From positions 1 to 44,371 of the IMG/VR virus record IMGVR_UViG_3300036787_000062: 44,371 nt of DNA; one strand, written 5' to 3'. The DNA comes from a virus. The position numbers were made by a program, and so were the translations under genes. The notes below the pieces were generated by a model. It was given only the letters and a program-made list of their open reading frames with translations, did no database searches and was not told where the DNA came from. Numbering within the stretch: the first letter of the stretch is position 1; each line of letters starts with the position of its first letter. Positions 31,068-39,123 of the stretch are shown here, piece by piece.

Positions 31068-32342
31068 TTAGTACCCCGAAGGCACGGTGAGGTTGGTCGA
31101 GAAGAATCCCGCACGCGGATTGTCCATGAACGCGTTGCACCCGGTCCACAAATAGAAGAAAGTGGACGCGTTCAATCCGCCGGTGGCTCCGTACTGCGGA
31201 AACACCGTCTGTCCGCCGAACTCAAGGAAGTCGATGGGCTGATTCTCCACACGGCCCCAGCACTTCAGGCATACGCCGTCAATGCGTCCCTGCTTGGCGT
31301 GGATGTTGCCCATGCCCTTGTTGACGATGGGATAGCCCATGAACGTCTTTGGGGAGTGCTTTTTCAGCATATCCTCGGACGAATCACCCTTGACCTGGTT
31401 CTGGATGATGGAAGCAACCTGAATCGCGGTGTTTTCCCATGCAGCCATCTGATCCGGTCCCATGTTGATCTGGAGGTCCAGTTCAAACGCGGCAGTCGCG
31501 CCGAGAGCAATCTGCATCAGGCCGGTCAGTTTGCGGGCGGTCGAAGGCGTAATCGGCTGATTGCCGCCGTTGACATACGGCATTGTGAGCTTGCCGGGGT
31601 AGGCCGCGCGGGAGAGGCCAAAGGCGGTGCCGGAGTTTGTCGAGACAGCGGCTTGGAAGAGTCCATAAAGGCCAGAGTTGGCCACGCCTGCCGATCCCTT
31701 GACGTACAGTCCATAACCGGCTGTGCATTGCACGCCAAGAGGACCGGAGAGCCATAGAGTTTTGTTGGCCGCATCCACTGACTGAATCGTGAACGAAGTC
31801 ACTAACGTCCCGCCAGTTGCCGTCCACACATCGATAGGCTGCTGATCCTGGAACTGGTTGGCATTGTTCACGACGATGGATACCGCACCGGAACTGGCCG
31901 TAGTTGCCACGGTGTCCAGCATATTGTCGCCCGCGCCCTGAGTGAAAACTGCTTCCATGTAGGTGCGGAAATTCTTCATGGCACGCTTCATGACCAGCTT
32001 CGAATAATCCTCGATTGCCTTTTCATTGGCGTTCGTGGAAATCTCGGCCTGCTTGGTCCACTGGCTGCACTGGAAGAAGTAGGTGGGAACCAGCGTCATG
32101 AAGTCGGTGATCGGCGCGGAGCCGAGTCCGAGATCGCCGCCGTCAGGCGTATTGGTGGTAAAAGTTCCACCGGCCAGCAACTCAAGCGGGATGCGTGTGG
32201 GCCGCGAGGAGACGACTTCAACGTCTGTGCGCGATTCGATCTCACTCCACAGCGTATCGTCAAGTTGATACAGGAGAGTGAGTTGGGGGCGGACCTTCTC
32301 TTTTTGAAGGGCAAATGTCTGTGCAACGGTGCCTTGTGCCAT
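31068..32342 (-). CDS. Major capsid protein, HK97-like fold
   Basis: A 424-residue protein. A helical N-terminus (QKEKVRPQLTLLYQLDDTLW) and a long region with SRPTRIPLELLAGG, then a helix-rich core (EKAIEDYSKLVMKRAMKNFR), fit the N-arm and spine helix of HK97-type capsids. Residues about 150-200 (SIVVNNANQFQDQQPIDVWT and on) look like an inserted beta-barrel. The C-terminal LEFGGQTVFPQYGATGGLN is typical of the final strands. Position after the scaffold gene agrees. GAGG lies 8 bp before the ATG. Confidence 0.85.
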   Translation of the reverse strand: MAQGTVAQTFALQKEKVRPQLTLLYQLDDTLWSEIESRTDVEVVSSRPTRIPLELLAGGTFTTNTPDGGDLGLGSAPITDFMTLVPTYFFQCSQWTKQAEISTNANEKAIEDYSKLVMKRAMKNFRTYMEAVFTQGAGDNMLDTVATTASSGAVSIVVNNANQFQDQQPIDVWTATGGTLVTSFTIQSVDAANKTLWLSGPLGVQCTAGYGLYVKGSAGVANSGLYGLFQAAVSTNSGTAFGLSRAAYPGKLTMPYVNGGNQPITPSTARKLTGLMQIALGATAAFELDLQINMGPDQMAAWENTAIQVASIIQNQVKGDSSEDMLKKHSPKTFMGYPIVNKGMGNIHAKQGRIDGVCLKCWGRVENQPIDFLEFGGQTVFPQYGATGGLNASTFFYLWTGCNAFMDNPRAGFFSTNLTVPSGY

Positions 32343-32557
32343 GACGAAACCTCTTGGTGAGATTCACGCCACAAGCAGCTTAGCAGCAGCCGTTAGGAAG
32401 GGTGCTGAGTTCCCCCCACTCGTGCGATATTTAGGTTGCTCGTCAAATTAGATTTTGCAGGCCGATCCGGTTTCGCGTTACGCCGGGGTGTCCGATCCCC
32501 GCTCGACCTGCCATAATCCTCATCGATTTGCAACGATTACAGTATAGCGCAAGGGGC
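32343..32557 (-). other. 215-bp non-coding leader between scaffold and capsid genes
   Basis: The largest gap inside the virion operon. At 32457-32511 lie short complementary arms: GCAGG/CCTGC (32457-32461 with 32507-32511) closing a domain, CGGGG/CCCCG (32484-32488 with 32497-32501), and CCGG/CCGG (32467-32470 with 32483-32486). The last two compete for the same bases. There is no T-run and no good promoter. It may be an mRNA structure that boosts or times capsid expression. Confidence 0.45.
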
Positions 32558-33841
32558 TTACCACGTAACCTTGCGCCCGTCTTTCAGAATTGCTTTGTTG
32601 TCCAGAATCATGTCTGCCGTGGTCTTCGAGCGGTCCATCTGCGAGGCTGTCGGTTGCCCATTCACCCGCGTCCAACCCTGCGCCGCCGGTTTCGCTGCCT
32701 GTGCCGTTTCGTTTGCCAAAGGCTTCTTGACGATCTGTGGACCCGCGCCCTTGGGCTTGACAGCAAAGAGACGAGCAACGCGCTGCACGATGGCCGGGGT
32801 AACGCGATCCTGAAAGTTCTTGACGTGCCGTGAAAGTCCAGCAGCGTCACCACGCGCTTTGAGCCTGTTGAACTCGGAGACGAAAGCCTTATCCTTGCCG
32901 GATGCTTTCATAACCTCAGTTTTCACGCGATCCAATACCGCAGTCTTCACATCGGGGTCCGTTGCTGACCACTGATAGCTCTGCGTCATCTCCCGCTCAG
33001 TAACAGTCTGGAGTTGTCGTATCCCCTCGTTGCGGATTGGCGAAAGAAGCGCCTTTGTCTCGCGTGCCGCCAATTCCTGCTCCCGGCGCGTCAGTGCTTC
33101 GTTCTGCGGGTCAATCTTGCGCTCAGGGGCTTTCTCGCCCGCCTTGCGGTAGCCGTCCAGCGTTTGCCACATCTGCGCGATGGCATCCTTAAGCGGCTTC
33201 TGTGTTGCATCCTCGCCCAGGCGATCCCAAATTGCTTGAAGTGTGTCGGAGAACTTCGCTCCGTCCAAAGTCTGCATCATCACCCGCGCCTGAACGTGGT
33301 TATACATTTCAGGATCGGTAGCTTTCCACTTTTCCAGACCGGCGGGCATGATCTGTGAGAAACTGGCCGGGGCGGCTTCTGCCAGCCGGTTGATAAACCC
33401 AGGATCACCCTTTTCAAAGAGGGATTCCAAGTTCCCGTAGTCCTGAATCGCCGCAGTCGTCTCTTTCAGACCTTCCGCGCCGCCGTATTCACTCAAGGTC
33501 TGCTTTGCGGCCACGGCCTCGCGTAATCCGCCAGGAAATTCACGGTATAACCCGCCCAACTCGAATGCCGCTGTCTTGATAGCCGCCGGGAGCGCCGGAT
33601 TGATGGCCTTCAGCGCATCGACTGACTTTTTGGCGACTTCGGCAAGATTCACCTTGCCTTTAGGCGCTGTTTTGTCTGTCAAGTCCGTTTTCTTAGCAGG
33701 GGAATCTACATTGTCAACACTCTCTGCCCCATCTTGACCAGACTCGACGACATCTGCGCCTGTTTCTACGGTTTCAACCGCTTCCCCGGTGTCTGCGCTG
33801 CCTACGTCTGCAAGTCCAATGCCGCCCATTTCATCATCCAT
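32558..33841 (-). CDS. Scaffolding protein, 427 aa
   Basis: A very acidic N-terminus (residues 1-55, Asp/Glu/Val-rich), long charged helices in the middle (AALPAAIKTAAFELGG; EALTRREQELAARETKALL), and a basic C-terminal region (RVARLFAVKPKG) are typical of phage scaffolds. It lies immediately upstream of the major capsid gene. The ATG overlaps the preceding small gene by 8 bp. Confidence 0.7.
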   Translation of the reverse strand: MDDEMGGIGLADVGSADTGEAVETVETGADVVESGQDGAESVDNVDSPAKKTDLTDKTAPKGKVNLAEVAKKSVDALKAINPALPAAIKTAAFELGGLYREFPGGLREAVAAKQTLSEYGGAEGLKETTAAIQDYGNLESLFEKGDPGFINRLAEAAPASFSQIMPAGLEKWKATDPEMYNHVQARVMMQTLDGAKFSDTLQAIWDRLGEDATQKPLKDAIAQMWQTLDGYRKAGEKAPERKIDPQNEALTRREQELAARETKALLSPIRNEGIRQLQTVTEREMTQSYQWSATDPDVKTAVLDRVKTEVMKASGKDKAFVSEFNRLKARGDAAGLSRHVKNFQDRVTPAIVQRVARLFAVKPKGAGPQIVKKPLANETAQAAKPAAQGWTRVNGQPTASQMDRSKTTADMILDNKAILKDGRKVTW

Positions 33842-34022
33842 TTACGGCCTCCATCTTCGTTTCTGCATATTGAATGAAAGATTGGCATACTTCCGACGAC
33901 CATTTCTTCAACTTCGTCGGCTCTCGATCTCCAAAATGGTGAGCAAATTCTCGACTAGGTGCATATTTCAACCCGGCCTTGCGCGCCATACGCAGTTCAT
34001 ATTCTTGTGATGTTTCAGCCAT
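33834..34022 (-). CDS. Small charged protein, 62 aa
   Basis: Starts MAETSQEYELRMARKAGLKY, overlapping the portal stop by 8 bp and the scaffold start by 8 bp. It is soluble and helical, with KLKKWSSEVCQSFIQYAETK. Its placement between portal and scaffold in a fully overlapping chain supports it. Role unknown. Confidence 0.65.
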   Translation of the reverse strand: MAETSQEYELRMARKAGLKYAPSREFAHHFGDREPTKLKKWSSEVCQSFIQYAETKMEAVNG

Positions 34023-36381
34023 TTTGCTTCTCTCCTGTCTGTGGTTTTGGTGCCTGTTTTTGGACCTCTTGCATTACGAGGCCCGCCGGATTGAGCGTGA
34101 TTCCTGCTTCTTTGGCGGCTTGCAGTTTTCCATCTGGGGGCAAGTCCTTGAAGTTGATGCTCACGCTCGGTGGTTTCTCTTGCGGTGGACTCTGTTGCGC
34201 TTGCAGCGCCTGCTTATGCGCCATCCCGTGCAGTTTTACGTTCTCGATTCCCTCAAAGTTGCTCTTCGCCTCTTCATCGAAGCGATCTTGGGACGCAAGC
34301 CAATCCTGAATTGTTTGTATGTGCTGCTGGTGCATATCCCACACCGGATCAATCGGCACAGTTGGCTTTGTAAGCTGCTGAATGGTCTGCTGCTGGAGTT
34401 GCCCCATGTCCGGCTCAGGGGGCGTTGGCTGGCCCTCCTGCATCCCGGCGAGTGCTTGCTGTGCCATCCCAGTCAACTGTTGCTTTACGGCGGCCATAAC
34501 CTCTTCTTGCGATGGAACACTCGGCCCGCTCTTGAGTAATTCTTCAATCTCGCGGCGTTGTTGCAAGTCCGCCGCCGCGCCGGGAACTTCAAACCCCTCT
34601 ATGCCAACAAACTCCTTGAAAAGCTCCTGATTCTCTGGCAGCGCAAGGATTGCGGCAATCGCCGGACTCTTGGTGCTCATTTCCACAAGCGATGTGAATA
34701 TCGCACGCTTCATTGCGCGGGTATCTGGATAACTGGTATCCACTTCGCAATACCAGTTACCTTTTTGGATGTTCGCAATTTCGATGGTCTTTGAGGATGT
34801 TGAATCGCCGCCCTGTGAGCGCACCTGAATTGCCTGTGAACTGTCGCGAGTCTTTGCGCCGAGCCGGACGCATTGCTCCAAAGCTCCAGCGATAAGATTC
34901 TGAGCGGCCCCCCACGCGATTCCAAGCTGCCCAAGTGCCGAATCCTTGAGTATCATCAGACCTTTAGCCGTCTCTTGATGCTCATCCCCGGAACCCTGCG
35001 CCGGAGCGTACATCCCGGTAATCATCTGCCCAAGAGAACCAGAAAGTGTAGTCAGTGCCGCGATTAACGTCTCTGGAACTTCGACATTCTGACCGAAGAG
35101 AACCTTTGAATTTATATCCTCTCCCGGCTGCAAAACGATGGGAATCTCAGCGCCGGGTTCGGCCTGCCGCTCTTCACGCGCCATGGCGTCAAGTGTCGCG
35201 GCGTCCATGTACACATCGGGAATACAGTAGTCAAAAATCTCTTTTTGCTGATTCCAGCAGTCGTTGAACGTGTCTTGCGGTCCCACCATGTCGTGCATCA
35301 GACTAGATCTATTCTGCCCATCCCCCGGCGTTGAATGCCCTACTTTTATAAACGCATCCATGGACCGTGAGCGGCTTTCGCAATAAGTGCCTCCGCAGAC
35401 AATCAATTCGCATCCGTCTGGGAAGATTTCTTTGAGTTGCTTGCGGTACTCTTTCGCGGCGGCGCGGAACCAACTTGGACGGAAATAAGCGATATGGCGA
35501 GTTGCCAGATTGGTGAATGTCTCACCACTTGCGGTAATCAGGCGGCTTCCCTGTAGAACACCAATGCGGGCCATGCGCTCATAGGATGATTCGCCCATTT
35601 CCTCGCCTGAATCCTTGATGAGTGAGTTACCATCTTTGTCTGTCGCATCGGGATAATCTTCTTGCAGCGTTTCGAGTTCAAATTCGCGGCTAAAGATGCA
35701 ATAGGGCCACTTCTTCGGGTCGTTCTGAGTGATAGGGACTTTGGTTTCAAGTACGCCATTGACTTCAATCAGTTCGCAATCCAGCGGTTGACCATCCTCA
35801 TCAACACCAATTGATTCATCGGGATCGCCCTTGTAGACGCGGGTTATCACGCGCCCATCAGTAGAGAAAAAGCGCCAAACTTCAGTCTGGACCTCTTTAA
35901 TATCGTTGGCCTGCTCAACAAATTCCCGGTACAGGTCTGCGGACTGCGCTCCGATAGTGTCCGCCATTTTGTTTGATCTTGGTTCAACGTGAACGCCTGG
36001 TGAGTTTGCAGTTCCAGCAGCAACCAAAGCACGCAAAAAAGGATGGTAGATGTTGTAAACGTCGCTATATCCGCCATTGTTCTCATCTGATGTTCCGGGC
36101 GCGCATCCGGGAAGCCATGAGAACCCCTGCGAATTGGCGTCCCAGAATATGTATTGCACGCCACGGTCGTAAAAGCGCTGCTTACGTGCCTCCATGACCT
36201 CTTGACGGCGTGCATAAACCTCTCGCTTGAGCGCCTTTTTCAAAAGCTCTTTAAGCGCATTTTGCAGTGGAAGGGGAATCTGTGGAAAGCCATCGCCGCC
36301 GTATTGCTCATCTTCTGGCTCCGGCGCTGTTAGGCTATCCAGTTCGTCTTGTGGGGGCGGAATCAGGGCGCTAGTTGCCAT
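34015..36381 (-). CDS. Portal protein, 788 aa
   Basis: A large portal of the short-tailed-phage kind. A helical start (LQNALKELLKKALKREVYAR) is followed by RFYDRGVQYIFWDANSQGFS and a core with QKEIFDYCIPDVYMDAATLD. The TGMYAPAQGSGDEHQETAKG segment matches the portal region near the central channel. The C-terminus is Gln/Pro-rich, from about 620 on, and extended. It forms the dodecameric ring for DNA passage and terminase docking. Confidence 0.8.
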   Translation of the reverse strand: MATSALIPPPQDELDSLTAPEPEDEQYGGDGFPQIPLPLQNALKELLKKALKREVYARRQEVMEARKQRFYDRGVQYIFWDANSQGFSWLPGCAPGTSDENNGGYSDVYNIYHPFLRALVAAGTANSPGVHVEPRSNKMADTIGAQSADLYREFVEQANDIKEVQTEVWRFFSTDGRVITRVYKGDPDESIGVDEDGQPLDCELIEVNGVLETKVPITQNDPKKWPYCIFSREFELETLQEDYPDATDKDGNSLIKDSGEEMGESSYERMARIGVLQGSRLITASGETFTNLATRHIAYFRPSWFRAAAKEYRKQLKEIFPDGCELIVCGGTYCESRSRSMDAFIKVGHSTPGDGQNRSSLMHDMVGPQDTFNDCWNQQKEIFDYCIPDVYMDAATLDAMAREERQAEPGAEIPIVLQPGEDINSKVLFGQNVEVPETLIAALTTLSGSLGQMITGMYAPAQGSGDEHQETAKGLMILKDSALGQLGIAWGAAQNLIAGALEQCVRLGAKTRDSSQAIQVRSQGGDSTSSKTIEIANIQKGNWYCEVDTSYPDTRAMKRAIFTSLVEMSTKSPAIAAILALPENQELFKEFVGIEGFEVPGAAADLQQRREIEELLKSGPSVPSQEEVMAAVKQQLTGMAQQALAGMQEGQPTPPEPDMGQLQQQTIQQLTKPTVPIDPVWDMHQQHIQTIQDWLASQDRFDEEAKSNFEGIENVKLHGMAHKQALQAQQSPPQEKPPSVSINFKDLPPDGKLQAAKEAGITLNPAGLVMQEVQKQAPKPQTGEKQNG

Positions 36382-36635
36382 TAGTTCACCATCGCTCTTT
36401 CATTGGCTTGCGCGGTCTTTAATGCCCGATCTGCAACACATATCGTCACCACGGCAAAACGCAGCGTTTCACAGCAGAATGATTGGTGTGGGAAGTTCCA
36501 CGATCCGCAGTAGGGGCAGAGGATCGCGCGGGTTGACCCTGCCGGGAGAACTTTATGCACCTGACGCTCTACCGCCGCCATGCGCTCCTCGGCGATTTGC
36601 GTCTCGGACTTGGGAAGCTCGACTAGTTCACCCAT
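36381..36635 (-). CDS. Zinc-ribbon-like small protein, 84 aa
   Basis: Start at 36635 (MGELVELPKSETQIAEERM) chosen for GAGGAG just upstream. An alternative is ATG 36695, which has a TAATG overlap with the preceding stop but adds a basic segment. CPYCG and, about ten residues later, CC give a possible zinc ribbon. It lies directly upstream of the portal gene. Confidence 0.6.
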   Translation of the reverse strand: MGELVELPKSETQIAEERMAAVERQVHKVLPAGSTRAILCPYCGSWNFPHQSFCCETLRFAVVTICVADRALKTAQANERAMVN

Positions 36636-36694
36636 TGCGCTCCTCTTCGATGATCGGGCAGCCGTTGCGATAAATCTGCGCTCAAAGTCCATCA

Positions 36695-36976
36695 TTACAC
36701 CTGCACTATCTCATTACCACTGTAACGATCTAACTGCACAAGAGAGCGATGCGACAAACCATGCTCGCCGTAGACGAATTTCTTTTCCCATGGCGGCTGA
36801 CGATCATGCTTTCTCATTTCCTGATGATATGCGAGTTCATCTGCGGTACACCAACGCGGAGCACCATCAAATAAACCGATTCGCCCACTTGTTTCTCCAC
36901 AGAAATACCGCCTAAAGTCAATCATCGACAATGCGGGTACAGGCATTGGAAGTATTTTCTCATCGTCAAAGTCCAT
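36695..36976 (-). CDS. Unknown protein, 93 aa
   Basis: GAGGTAAGC precedes the ATG. Contains PALSMIDFRRYFCGET and a Trp/His-containing middle (GAPRWCTADELAYHQEMRKH). The next gene's upstream frame also begins with an (M)MDFERRF motif, so a partial duplication is possible. No family recognised. About 110 bp upstream of it are without a gene. Confidence 0.6.
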   Translation of the reverse strand: MDFDDEKILPMPVPALSMIDFRRYFCGETSGRIGLFDGAPRWCTADELAYHQEMRKHDRQPPWEKKFVYGEHGLSHRSLVQLDRYSGNEIVQV

Positions 36977-37086
36977 GCTTACCTCAAATTTGGAGCCGAA
37001 TCGGGTATGACAGCTTTCGCCGTCTAACGATACCGCGCTATCTCCCCGAATGGCCGTTGCTCACAATACGCGGTTGCAAGCAAAGA

Positions 37087-37299
37087 TCAATGCTGCATTG
37101 CCTTGAAACCCTTCGCTCTTCCAGCCCTGCGCAGCGGACCTAACTTGCTTGACTTGTACTCGGAATCGCCCTCATCTGCCTTGCGCTTCTCACTGAGCAT
37201 AATAGCTACAGCCTGTTTTTGTGAGCGAACAGGCTTGCCGGAACCCCCCGAACGGAGAGTTCCGGCCTTCCACTTCGGCAGTACCTCGTCATAGGGCAT
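37087..37299 (-). CDS. DUF6496-like small basic protein, 70 aa
   Basis: Residues 12-40 (AGTLRSGGSGKPVRSQKQAV, then AIMLSEKRKA) match a widespread phage family annotated, as I recall, DUF6496. It is highly basic, so nucleic-acid or head contact is possible. The start overlaps the previous stop by one base. Confidence 0.7.
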   Translation of the reverse strand: MPYDEVLPKWKAGTLRSGGSGKPVRSQKQAVAIMLSEKRKADEGDSEYKSSKLGPLRRAGRAKGFKAMQH

Positions 37300-38219
37300 T
37301 ATTTCAGTCCTGTGAGCACCCGATAGTTGACGGTGAGAATTGCCGAACCAGCAGTTCCGCCCGCGAACGTCTGTGTCGCGTTCGAGTAGGTGATTGCCTG
37401 GTTCAGAATGTTGGTTGACGCTGTGACAGCCAGGGCGCCCGCAACCTTGATTGCTTGATTGGCTGAGAACGATGTGAAGACCGTCGCGGCAATCGTCGCC
37501 GATGCCGGATAGGTCAGCGCGGTCCCGTAGGAAAGCTGAGCCGCGCCGCCGCTGCTGAACGCCGCTGAACCATAGACAAGATCGAGAACCGCGTCAATCA
37601 CATCAATCAGATTGCCAGCGCCAGGGGCCGGGATGATCTGAATCGGAGTGGTATAGGCGTTCTGGAGTTGCGAAAGCGTGAGCGCAACCTGAACAGTCTG
37701 CACCGGAGCCTGACCGCCAACGCGATTGTCGAGGATGCTCACGCCGGAAGGAACCGTGGCAGCGGAAAGCATGGCCTGTGTTCCACCCTGAGTGACCCAT
37801 GCCGCATCCAGAAGAACAGTTCCGCCGCCCTTGAGGCTGGCGTAATTGATCGCTTCCTGCAAGCCAACCGTGCCGCTCGATACGCGGTCGCCGGGGGCGT
37901 GCGCGTAAGTCCATGTGGTAGCCGATACTGTGGCTGTCGGACCATAGAGGTTTGACTGCACATTGGTTGAAACAGCAGAGGGAGTCTGCGTGTCCGCGCC
38001 GAGCGCATTAACGATGGTAACAGGCGCATTCACGTTGAACGGATTGACTACCGTTCCATCTGTGCAAGTGAAAAAGCCGTTCTGCACGGTCAGCGTTCCC
38101 GCGCTCGAAGCCGCGTTTGACCCAGCGCAAACCACAAGAGGATCAGGATTATCTGTGTCCGATCCGCCGTAGTTGAATGCCATCGCGCGATACTGCCCTG
38201 AAAATCTGCTCAGTGCCAT
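37299..38219 (-). CDS. Beta-rich structural protein, 306 aa
   Basis: Thr/Ala/Ser/Gly-rich with few charges; segments VVNPFNVNAPVTIVNALGAD, ATTWTYAHAPGDRVSSGTVG and GAGNLIDVIDAVLDLVYGSA. It resembles beta-rich capsid-decoration or head-fibre proteins. It sits between the packaging and portal genes. Confidence 0.6.
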   Translation of the reverse strand: MALSRFSGQYRAMAFNYGGSDTDNPDPLVVCAGSNAASSAGTLTVQNGFFTCTDGTVVNPFNVNAPVTIVNALGADTQTPSAVSTNVQSNLYGPTATVSATTWTYAHAPGDRVSSGTVGLQEAINYASLKGGGTVLLDAAWVTQGGTQAMLSAATVPSGVSILDNRVGGQAPVQTVQVALTLSQLQNAYTTPIQIIPAPGAGNLIDVIDAVLDLVYGSAAFSSGGAAQLSYGTALTYPASATIAATVFTSFSANQAIKVAGALAVTASTNILNQAITYSNATQTFAGGTAGSAILTVNYRVLTGLK

Positions 38220-38261
38220 GGGTTCATCCTCCTTATGGATGGTTGTTCCTATTGGTTGTGG

Positions 38262-38723
38262 TTAATACAAGCCGCCGAGGCCTTCGCCTTCGCCGCTTGG
38301 TTCCTCTTCGCCTTCGTGCGATTTCTCGCCCGCTTCTTCATCGAAAAACTGGTCAAGATGCTGCTTTGCGGATTCGAGATTGGCCGGATCATGCTCCTGG
38401 TGTTCAGGCTCCTCGCCGCCCTTGACGGAGTGTGTGTGAACCGTCTCGCCGTCATGGTGCGCGATAAAGTGCTTGTGGCCCTCTTCGGCATGAACTTTGG
38501 CCGCATGAATCAGCGCGTGGCCGTGCGTCTCATGCTCCTCGCGTTCGCCCTGGTGCATGGTGTGAAACGTGCCATCGCCGTGAGAGTGAATCTCGACCTG
38601 ATCGCCGTTGCTGTCTTCGTGGCCCTGGTCGCCGTCGGGATTGTACTTCTTGCCAGCCGCCTCAGAGTGCATGGCTGCTGATTCGTGATTGTGGCGGAAT
38701 GCGCCGGTTGAGTCGATTGGCAT
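38262..38723 (-). CDS. Histidine-rich acidic protein, 153 aa
   Basis: 23 of 153 residues are His, many in H-x-H or HxxxH spacing (HSHGDGTFHTMH; HETHGHALIHAAKVH; FIAHHDGETVHTHS), with an acidic Glu/Gly-rich C-terminus. AAGGAG precedes the start. This pattern suggests strong divalent-metal binding (Ni, Zn or Cu). A virion-associated or assembly role is inferred from position. Confidence 0.7.
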   Translation of the reverse strand: MPIDSTGAFRHNHESAAMHSEAAGKKYNPDGDQGHEDSNGDQVEIHSHGDGTFHTMHQGEREEHETHGHALIHAAKVHAEEGHKHFIAHHDGETVHTHSVKGGEEPEHQEHDPANLESAKQHLDQFFDEEAGEKSHEGEEEPSGEGEGLGGLY

Positions 38724-38736
38724 GGTAAAACGCTCC

Positions 38737-39123
38737 TTATCCTGCTGTTTCTATTGCTCTTGCGTTGTTCTCTCGAACCCGCGCATCGTGTGTTACTGCA
38801 ACATGGGAAGCCGCTTCTGCTACTGCCCTCCGCCGCGCTATCGGCACATACGCAGATCGGGGCGAAACTCTGTCTTGAATCTTATCACTAGCCGGTTGCG
38901 GCTCTGGGCGGATGGCTTTTAGGCGACTGGCCTTGGTGAGGACGGAACGGATTGATTCTACTTTATCTTCAAGCTCCTCGACGTGTTCAAGAATCTCACC
39001 ATTGTCGGGTTGAGCGTTCATGATTCCTATATTTTTATTGCGCAACTCTTTCCACATCAGCCACATAACATAGCAGTTGACGCCGAGAATCACAGTGAAC
39101 ACCGCAACTATTATCGTTTCCAT
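38737..39123 (-). CDS. Membrane-anchored coiled-coil protein, 128 aa
   Basis: Residues 2-22 (ETIIVAVFTVILGVNCYVMW) form a transmembrane helix. Residues about 44-62 (ILEHVEELEDKVESIRSVL) are a coiled coil, and a basic Ala/Arg-rich C-terminus follows. It overlaps the terminase stop by 13 bp. A membrane protein between packaging and head genes is unusual; role unknown. Confidence 0.65.
   Translation of the reverse strand: METIIVAVFTVILGVNCYVMWLMWKELRNKNIGIMNAQPDNGEILEHVEELEDKVESIRSVLTKASRLKAIRPEPQPASDKIQDRVSPRSAYVPIARRRAVAEAASHVAVTHDARVRENNARAIETAG

Noticed and set aside
32457-32511. tRNA-like outline on the plus strand
   Set aside because: The GCAGG/CCTGC ends and a GGGG/CCCC arm resemble an acceptor and T-arm, but the span is only 55 nt and no D or anticodon arm can be drawn.
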